In this document: positions 59,905 to 64,000 of the stretch, piece after piece
How the letters are laid out: every line of letters begins with the position of its first letter
How positions within the stretch are numbered: the first letter of the stretch is position 1
Assembly: GCA_034101475.1 (NCBI GenBank)
Contig: JAXEJQ010000157.1
Location: 21,735 to 85,734, forward strand
DNA length: 64,000 nucleotides
Source: Limivivens sp034101475
GTDB lineage: Bacteria > Bacillota > Clostridia > Lachnospirales > Lachnospiraceae
Reading direction: 5' to 3'
Made by a program: the position numbers and the translations under genes
The notes under the pieces: model-generated
What the model saw: the letters and a program-made list of their open reading frames with translations, nothing else
The model's database searches: none
What the model was told of the DNA's origin: nothing

Positions 59905-59933
59905 ATTGTAGAACAAAATCCGGGGTTTGTCAA
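59905..59933 (-). promoter_or_regulatory. Promoter of the proS T-box leader
   Basis: On the minus strand TTGACA (59928-59933) and TACAAT (59905-59910) are 17 bases apart. The -35 overlaps the stop codon of the dihydrouridine synthase gene. Confidence 0.85.
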
Positions 59934-60895
59934 GCCTGCAGATACTCATCCAGGAGCTGCTCCAGCTCCTCATAGGTATTCAGCTCATTCACCCTGCCTC
60001 TCAGTCTGGAACAGTGGGGCAGTCCTGTGGTATACCAGGCCACATGCTTGCGCATTTCCCGCATGGCTGTATATTCGCCGCAGTATTCCATATGAAGCCG
60101 GCCATGACGCAGAATCATTTCCCGGATCTCCCGGCGGTCCGGTCTGGGAAGGAGCTCCCCCGTCTCCAGATAATGGGAAACTTCCCGGAAAATCCAGGGA
60201 TTTCCCCGGGCTGCCCGTCCGATCATCACGGCATCACAGCCGGTTTCCTCCATCATGGCCCTGGCTGTCTCCGGCGAAACCACATCGCCGTTTCCGATGA
60301 CCGGGATGGATACAGCCTCCTTTACCTGCCGGATAATCTCCCAGTCCGCCCGGCCGGAGTAATACTGTTCCCGGGTCCGCCCATGAACCGCAATGGCGGC
60401 AGCTCCGGAATCTTCAAGGATCTTCGCCACTTCCACCGCATTGACATGGGCATCATCAAAGCCTTTTCGGATCTTTACCGTCACCGGCTTGCTGGTGGCA
60501 CGGACCGTTTTCGTCACAATCTCCCGGATCAGGGTGGGATTTTTCATCAGAGCCGAGCCTTCACCGTTATTCACGATCTTCGGAACCGGACATCCCATAT
60601 TCAGATCCAGAATATCAAAAGGCCTCTCCTCAATGGCTTTGGCCATCTCACTGATAATGTCCGGATCCGAACCGAAAAGCTGCAGGGAAACGGGATTCTC
60701 CTCCGGTGCGATCCGCAGCAGGTTCAGGGTATTTTTATTGTGGTAGGCAATGGCCTTCGCGCTGACCATTTCCATACAGATCAGCCCCGCACCCTGCTCC
60801 CGGCACAGAAGACGAAATGGCAGGTCCGTAACCCCTGCCATCGGTGCCAGCACACACGGATTCGCCAGTTCCACATTTCCGATTTTAACCTTCAT
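59930..60895 (-). CDS. dusB: tRNA-dihydrouridine synthase (DusB type)
   Basis: The 321-residue flavoenzyme has the FMN-binding TIM barrel pattern: LAPMAGVTDLPFRLLCREQG near the start, LDLNMGCPVPKIVNNGEGSALM with the catalytic Cys, RKGFDDAHVNAVE, VHGRTREQYYSGRADW and GRAARGNPWIF. It reduces uridine to dihydrouridine in tRNA. Its start overlaps the small gene upstream by 11 bases. In many Firmicutes dusB lies in such housekeeping clusters; here it follows birA. Confidence 0.95.
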   Translation of the reverse strand: MKVKIGNVELANPCVLAPMAGVTDLPFRLLCREQGAGLICMEMVSAKAIAYHNKNTLNLLRIAPEENPVSLQLFGSDPDIISEMAKAIEERPFDILDLNMGCPVPKIVNNGEGSALMKNPTLIREIVTKTVRATSKPVTVKIRKGFDDAHVNAVEVAKILEDSGAAAIAVHGRTREQYYSGRADWEIIRQVKEAVSIPVIGNGDVVSPETARAMMEETGCDAVMIGRAARGNPWIFREVSHYLETGELLPRPDRREIREMILRHGRLHMEYCGEYTAMREMRKHVAWYTTGLPHCSRLRGRVNELNTYEELEQLLDEYLQA

Positions 60896-61220
60896 AGCTT
60901 TCCCCCAGGAAGAAAACCTTATAATACATCTCCAGGGCCTCCATCAGTTCCTGCTTTTCGCTCTGGAGCTCTTTGATCCGCAGCACACTGCCGATCTCAT
61001 CATAATCAAAATCATTCTCCTTGGCTTCCGTGCGAAAATGCAGGCTTCCCTCTTCATCGTATTCCAGAATCAGGATACCTCCGATCTCCTGGGTATACAG
61101 TACGCACATGATCTGCAGTTCATTCCGGATACTTTCCGGAAGAGCTGCAAAATCCGGATTCAGATAATATTTTTCCTCATAACGGCTGGCCCCGCAGAGC
61201 ACAACAGTCTTTTGCTCCAT
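60885..61220 (-). CDS. Small conserved protein of unknown function (possibly DUF6145)
   Basis: The 111-residue protein is soluble and acidic. It opens MEQKTVVLCGASRYEEKYY and ends in a helix-rich segment KELQSEKQELMEALEMYYK. I recall a Lachnospiraceae family of this size, DUF6145, between birA and dusB, but could not verify this. The tight coupling (12 bases after birA, overlap with dusB) shows it is a real gene. A role in translation or tRNA modification is only suggested by position. GGAGAGA precedes the ATG. Confidence 0.75.
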   Translation of the reverse strand: MEQKTVVLCGASRYEEKYYLNPDFAALPESIRNELQIMCVLYTQEIGGILILEYDEEGSLHFRTEAKENDFDYDEIGSVLRIKELQSEKQELMEALEMYYKVFFLGESYEG

Positions 61221-61232
61221 CTCTCATCTCTC

Positions 61233-62216
61233 CTATACATAGCCATAAACGCCCCGGACAGAAACCTCACCGGCATAAACCGCCCGGATCCCTGTCTCCG
61301 TCTCCACCAGAAGCTCCCCCTGATCGTTGATCCCCAGAGCAGTTCCGGTGTATTCATGTCCCGGCTCCAGCACACAGACTTTCTGATTCCGATTTACCAG
61401 CATGGATTCATATTCCGCCTTCAGCCCGGACAGATCTCCCGTCTTTCGGAAAATCTCATAGGCATTCTCAAAATGCTTCATACATACGGCAGCCAGCTTC
61501 GCGCGATCCACTTCCCTTCCGGTTTCCAAACGCAGGGATGTGGCTGTGGTCTTCAGCTCCTCCGGAAACTCAGTCATATTGACATTGATGCCGGTTCCGA
61601 TCACCAGATAATGGATTTCCAGCATCTCCGCGCTCATTTCTGTCAGAATACCGCAGATCTTCTTTCCGCGGATCACAACATCATTGGGCCACTTAATCTG
61701 TGTCTCCAGCTCCAGTATTTCCCGGCAGGCCTTCGCCACCGCCAGTCCCATAACCAGCGTCAGCATGGATGCCTTCTCCGGGCGGATATCCGGCCTCAGA
61801 AGAATGGTCATGGCGATGGCCGTTCCCTTCGGTGTCTGCCAGACGCGGCCCCGTCTGCCTTTTCCGGCTTCCTGGCGCTCTGCCAGCACCAGCGTCCCGT
61901 GGGGCGCTCCTTCCTCTGCCAGTTTTTTGGCATAATTATTGGTAGAATCCACCGTTTCCAGGCAGTACAGCTTTTTTCCTGCCCATTCTGTCTGCAGAAG
62001 GCTTCCAATGGATTCTTCGGAAAGGATATCCGGGCTTTCCACCAGATGATATCCACGGTTGGAAACTGCTTCAATCTGATAGCCCTCCGCCTTCAGTTGA
62101 TTGATCGCCTTCCAGACAGCCGTCCGTGACACTCCGAAATGCTCACAAAGCTCCTGTCCGGAGACGAATTCATCGCTCTGACGGAGAATTTTCAAAATTT
62201 CACTTTTCATTTTCAT
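61233..62216 (-). CDS. birA: Biotin ligase and biotin operon repressor
   Basis: The 327-residue protein has an N-terminal winged helix (SGQELCEHFGVSRTAVWKAI) and the biotin protein ligase domain (TVDSTNNYAKKLAEE, ERQEAGKGRRGRVWQTP, KWPNDVVIRGKKICGILTE, GTGINVN) followed by the SH3-like C-terminal domain. It attaches biotin to carboxylase subunits and can repress biotin genes. Its ATG overlaps the stop of the small membrane protein gene by four bases (ATGA), so it is in an operon with argF upstream. Confidence 0.96.
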   Translation of the reverse strand: MKMKSEILKILRQSDEFVSGQELCEHFGVSRTAVWKAINQLKAEGYQIEAVSNRGYHLVESPDILSEESIGSLLQTEWAGKKLYCLETVDSTNNYAKKLAEEGAPHGTLVLAERQEAGKGRRGRVWQTPKGTAIAMTILLRPDIRPEKASMLTLVMGLAVAKACREILELETQIKWPNDVVIRGKKICGILTEMSAEMLEIHYLVIGTGINVNMTEFPEELKTTATSLRLETGREVDRAKLAAVCMKHFENAYEIFRKTGDLSGLKAEYESMLVNRNQKVCVLEPGHEYTGTALGINDQGELLVETETGIRAVYAGEVSVRGVYGYV

Positions 62217-62491
62217 CCCTCCGGTACTGCGATCCGCAGGAAAAACAGCACCAAAAGCGCCAGGGCTGCCACACCCAGGCAGACCCCGCCGAAATATTTC
62301 TTTCTTTTGATCTCCAATACGGATAAAACCGCATTCAGTACACCGCCGATCCCGGTGGCAAGCAGCGCTGCCATAGGAGCATAATCTTCTCTGAAAAAAT
62401 AGATACTGGCACAGACCAGAATCAGCATTCCCGCAAAGGCCCCCAGAAGCTCAAATTCCCAGGCGCCTCTGTCCCGTTTTTTCTTTTTCAT
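62213..62491 (-). CDS. Small membrane protein (possibly DUF6142)
   Basis: About 92 residues with three hydrophobic segments (AFAGMLILVCASIYFF, PMAALLATGIGGVLNAVL, CLGVAALALLVLFFL) after a basic start. The ATG at 62491 follows the ornithine carbamoyltransferase stop by one base and has TTGGAG six bases upstream; an in-frame TTG 12 bases earlier is possible but less well placed. Function unknown. The tight packing with argF and birA indicates co-expression. Confidence 0.75.
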   Translation of the reverse strand: MKKKKRDRGAWEFELLGAFAGMLILVCASIYFFREDYAPMAALLATGIGGVLNAVLSVLEIKRKKYFGGVCLGVAALALLVLFFLRIAVPEG

Positions 62492-62492
62492 C

Positions 62493-63488
62493 TCATGCTC
62501 CAAGAGTGGCCGCCATCACGGCTTTGATGGTGTGCATCCGGTTCTCTGCCTCTTCAAAAACAATGGATTTTTCCGATTCAAATACTTCATCGGTCACTTC
62601 CATATCCTCAATGCCGAACTTCTCATAAATTTCTTTTCCGATTTTGGTCTTCAGATCATGGAAGGCAGGCAGACAGTGCATGAATACGGCCTTTTCCCCT
62701 GCATTGTCCATAATGGCCCTGGTAACCTTGTAAGGGCTCAGTTCCCGGATCCGGCTCGCCCAGACCTCATCCGGCTCGCCCATGGATACCCATACATCCG
62801 TGTAAACCACATCTGCGCCCCTGGTTCCTTCCATGGCATCCTCCGTCAGCGTAATCGAAGCCCCCGTCTCTTTGGCGATTTCGCGGCAGTACGCCACCAG
62901 CTCCTCATTCGGGAAATATTCCTTCGTCGTGCAGGCCACAAAATTCATCCCCAGCTTTGCGCAGCCGATCATCAGGGAATTCCCCATATTATAGCGGGCA
63001 TCCCCCATATAGGCCAGAGTCCGGCCCTTCAGACTGCCGAAGTGCTCCCGGATCGTCAGCATATCCGCCAGAATCTGGGTGGGATGATATTCATTGGTCA
63101 GTCCGTTCCATACCGGAACCCCTGCATGCTTCGCCAGCTCCTCCACAATCTCCTGCCCATATCCGCGGTACTCAATCCCGTCATAGAGGCGTCCCAGAAC
63201 CCGTGCCATGTCCGCAATGCTTTCCTTCTTTCCGATCTGGGAACCGGTGGGATCCAGGTAAGTCGTCCCCATTCCCAGGTCATGAGCTGCCACCTCAAAG
63301 GAACAGCGGGTTCTCGTGCTGGTCTTCTCAAAAATCAGCGCCACATTTTTTCCGTGAAGGGTATCGTGGAGAATCCCTTCCTTTTTTTTCTTTTTATAAT
63401 CTGCCGCCAGGTCCAGAAGGCCTGTGATTTCTTCCGGTGTGAAATCCTTCAGTGTCAAAAAATTGCGTCCTTTCAAGTCCATATGCAT
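62493..63488 (-). CDS. argF: Ornithine carbamoyltransferase
   Basis: The 331-residue enzyme carries the carbamoyl phosphate motif STRTRCSFEVA near residue 55, the ornithine-binding region and HCLPAFHD near 270. It makes citrulline from ornithine and carbamoyl phosphate in arginine synthesis; it could also act in reverse in arginine breakdown (arcB), but no arcA or arcC is nearby. A promoter candidate on the minus strand is TTGTAT (63543-63548), 17 bases, TAAGAT (63520-63525). It is the first gene of the operon with the small membrane protein and birA. Confidence 0.94.
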   Translation of the reverse strand: MHMDLKGRNFLTLKDFTPEEITGLLDLAADYKKKKKEGILHDTLHGKNVALIFEKTSTRTRCSFEVAAHDLGMGTTYLDPTGSQIGKKESIADMARVLGRLYDGIEYRGYGQEIVEELAKHAGVPVWNGLTNEYHPTQILADMLTIREHFGSLKGRTLAYMGDARYNMGNSLMIGCAKLGMNFVACTTKEYFPNEELVAYCREIAKETGASITLTEDAMEGTRGADVVYTDVWVSMGEPDEVWASRIRELSPYKVTRAIMDNAGEKAVFMHCLPAFHDLKTKIGKEIYEKFGIEDMEVTDEVFESEKSIVFEEAENRMHTIKAVMAATLGA

Positions 63489-63617
63489 TCTCCTTCGTTC
63501 CTTTTGGATTTTTCTCTTTATCTTACTATATTTTCCTCAAAAATACAAGACAGGCAATACGGAAGGGATTTCCAGATAATCCATATCCCGGAATGTGCTG
63601 ATCAAATACAAATTTTC

Positions 63618-63645
63618 TTGAATTTTCCGTGCAATGTGCTATAGT
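63618..63645 (+). promoter_or_regulatory. Promoter of the small plus-strand gene
   Basis: TTGAAT (63618-63623), 16 bases, TATAGT (63640-63645), about 45 bases before the ribosome binding site of the gene at 63700. It is back to back with the argF promoter. Confidence 0.7.
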
Positions 63646-63699
63646 AATAATGGAAGTTTCGGGGGAAAGTTGTTCAGAATCACGGAAGGAGATGGTAAT

Positions 63700-63864
63700 A
63701 TGACACAGCTTCGCTTTGAAAACACAGAAACAGAAGAATATTATAAAAAAATGCGCAGGAACCTGGGAATCGGACATCCCAGCCAGTGGGACGGTCAGGA
63801 AGTTGTCACCCGACAGGATGTGGAACAGTACGTGAAGGACGCCAAAAACATCCTGGCCTGCTAG
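63700..63864 (+). CDS. Small protein of 54 residues, function unknown
   Basis: The ATG at 63700 has AAGGAGATGG at good distance and a promoter at 63618-63645, so this short gene is very likely expressed. The product is soluble and charged (MTQLRFENTETEEYYKKMR at the start, VVTRQDVEQYVKDAKNIL at the end). No known domain was recognised. A longer reading from 63634 lacks a ribosome binding site and starts within the likely leader. It is followed by a large palindrome at the window end. Confidence 0.75.
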   Translation: MTQLRFENTETEEYYKKMRRNLGIGHPSQWDGQEVVTRQDVEQYVKDAKNILAC

Positions 63865-63886
63865 TGTACTGGCACGTTCATTTTCA

Positions 63887-64000
63887 AACTAATGACGCAG
63901 AATGTTTTTTCATCGACAAGGCGACTGAATGAGGCGATGCGGTGGCATCGTCGATTGAAGTCAACGCAGCTCGATGGAAAAACAGGCAAGTCAGTTAGTT
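63887..64000. repeat. Palindromic intergenic element reaching the window end
   Basis: TGTTTTTTCATCGA (63903-63916) pairs with TCGATGGAAAAACA (63971-63984) with one mismatch. Outside it AACTAATGAC pairs with most of GTCAGTTAGTT at the window end, and inside GACTGAA/TTGAAGTC and CGATGC/GCATCG pair. It is a large hairpin element similar in design to, but not in sequence with, the one at 13290-13464. Confidence 0.6.

Noticed and set aside
63634..63699. Upstream extension of the 54-residue gene
   Set aside because: It would start within the -10 region, has no ribosome binding site, and AAGGAG sits correctly before the ATG at 63700.

Overview
The window looks like a chromosomal segment of a gut-type Firmicute, most probably a member of the Lachnospiraceae. 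The reasons are moderate GC content, strong AGGAGG-type ribosome binding sites, frequent TTG and GTG starts, YesM/YesN-type sensor-regulator pairs beside carbohydrate ABC transporters, a T-box in front of proS, a short ProRS with a separate editing protein, and small proteins typical of that family. This assignment is inference from content; there is no rRNA or other marker in the window. No tRNA, rRNA, CRISPR array, phage module or intact insertion sequence was seen. Almost all genes lie on the minus strand; the exceptions are 6490-7998, 9318-10343 and 63700-63864.

Layout. 1-13 kb is a mixed region: a metallophosphoesterase fused to a rubrerythrin whose frame is cut by an in-frame TAG, a MATE efflux pump, a five-domain REC-GGDEF-EAL-REC-GGDEF protein with an HPt partner, a divergent long HTH protein, an AraC regulator, galE, a carboxylesterase and a LysR regulator. 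Several families of hairpin repeats sit between these genes. 13.5-40.5 kb is carbohydrate metabolism built as two parallel loci. Locus A (read from 27.1 down to 13.5 kb) is sensor kinase, AraC-type response regulator, solute-binding protein, two permeases, URO-D-fold protein, GH78-like enzyme and GH38 alpha-mannosidase. Locus B (38.6 down to 27.2 kb) is sensor kinase, AraC-type response regulator, solute-binding protein, two permeases, a TIM-barrel isomerase/Gfo-Idh-MocA fusion, another Gfo/Idh/MocA oxidoreductase and two URO-D-fold proteins. Upstream are a D-lyxose (mannose) isomerase and a DUF4432 aldose-epimerase-like protein. Neither locus encodes an ABC ATPase, so a shared MsmK-type ATPase elsewhere is expected.

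40.6-57.4 kb holds a frameshifted Rpn-type nuclease gene and then an amino-compound uptake and conversion cluster. In transcription order it is a PucR-type regulator, a class III aminotransferase, an iron-dependent alcohol dehydrogenase, a cytidylate-kinase-like protein, a complete branched-chain-amino-acid-type ABC transporter (binding protein, livH, livM, livG, livF), a second complete transporter of the same type, and a second cytidylate-kinase-like protein. The enzymes together would turn an amine into an aldehyde and then an alcohol, as in taurine or omega-amino-acid nitrogen scavenging; the substrate is not proven. 57.4-63.9 kb is housekeeping: a ProXp-type editing protein, T-box-controlled proS, a DusB-type tRNA-dihydrouridine synthase, a small conserved protein, birA, a small membrane protein and an ornithine carbamoyltransferase gene, then a divergent 54-residue orphan.

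A recurring design feature is a hairpin between each solute-binding protein gene and its first permease gene, at all four ABC operons. The signals I rate highest are the TAG-interrupted phosphoesterase-rubrerythrin fusion, the URO-D-fold proteins embedded in both sugar loci, the twin liv cassettes bounded by kinase-like proteins and tied to an amine-to-alcohol pathway, and the Rpn gene split exactly at an A AAA AAT slippery heptamer.
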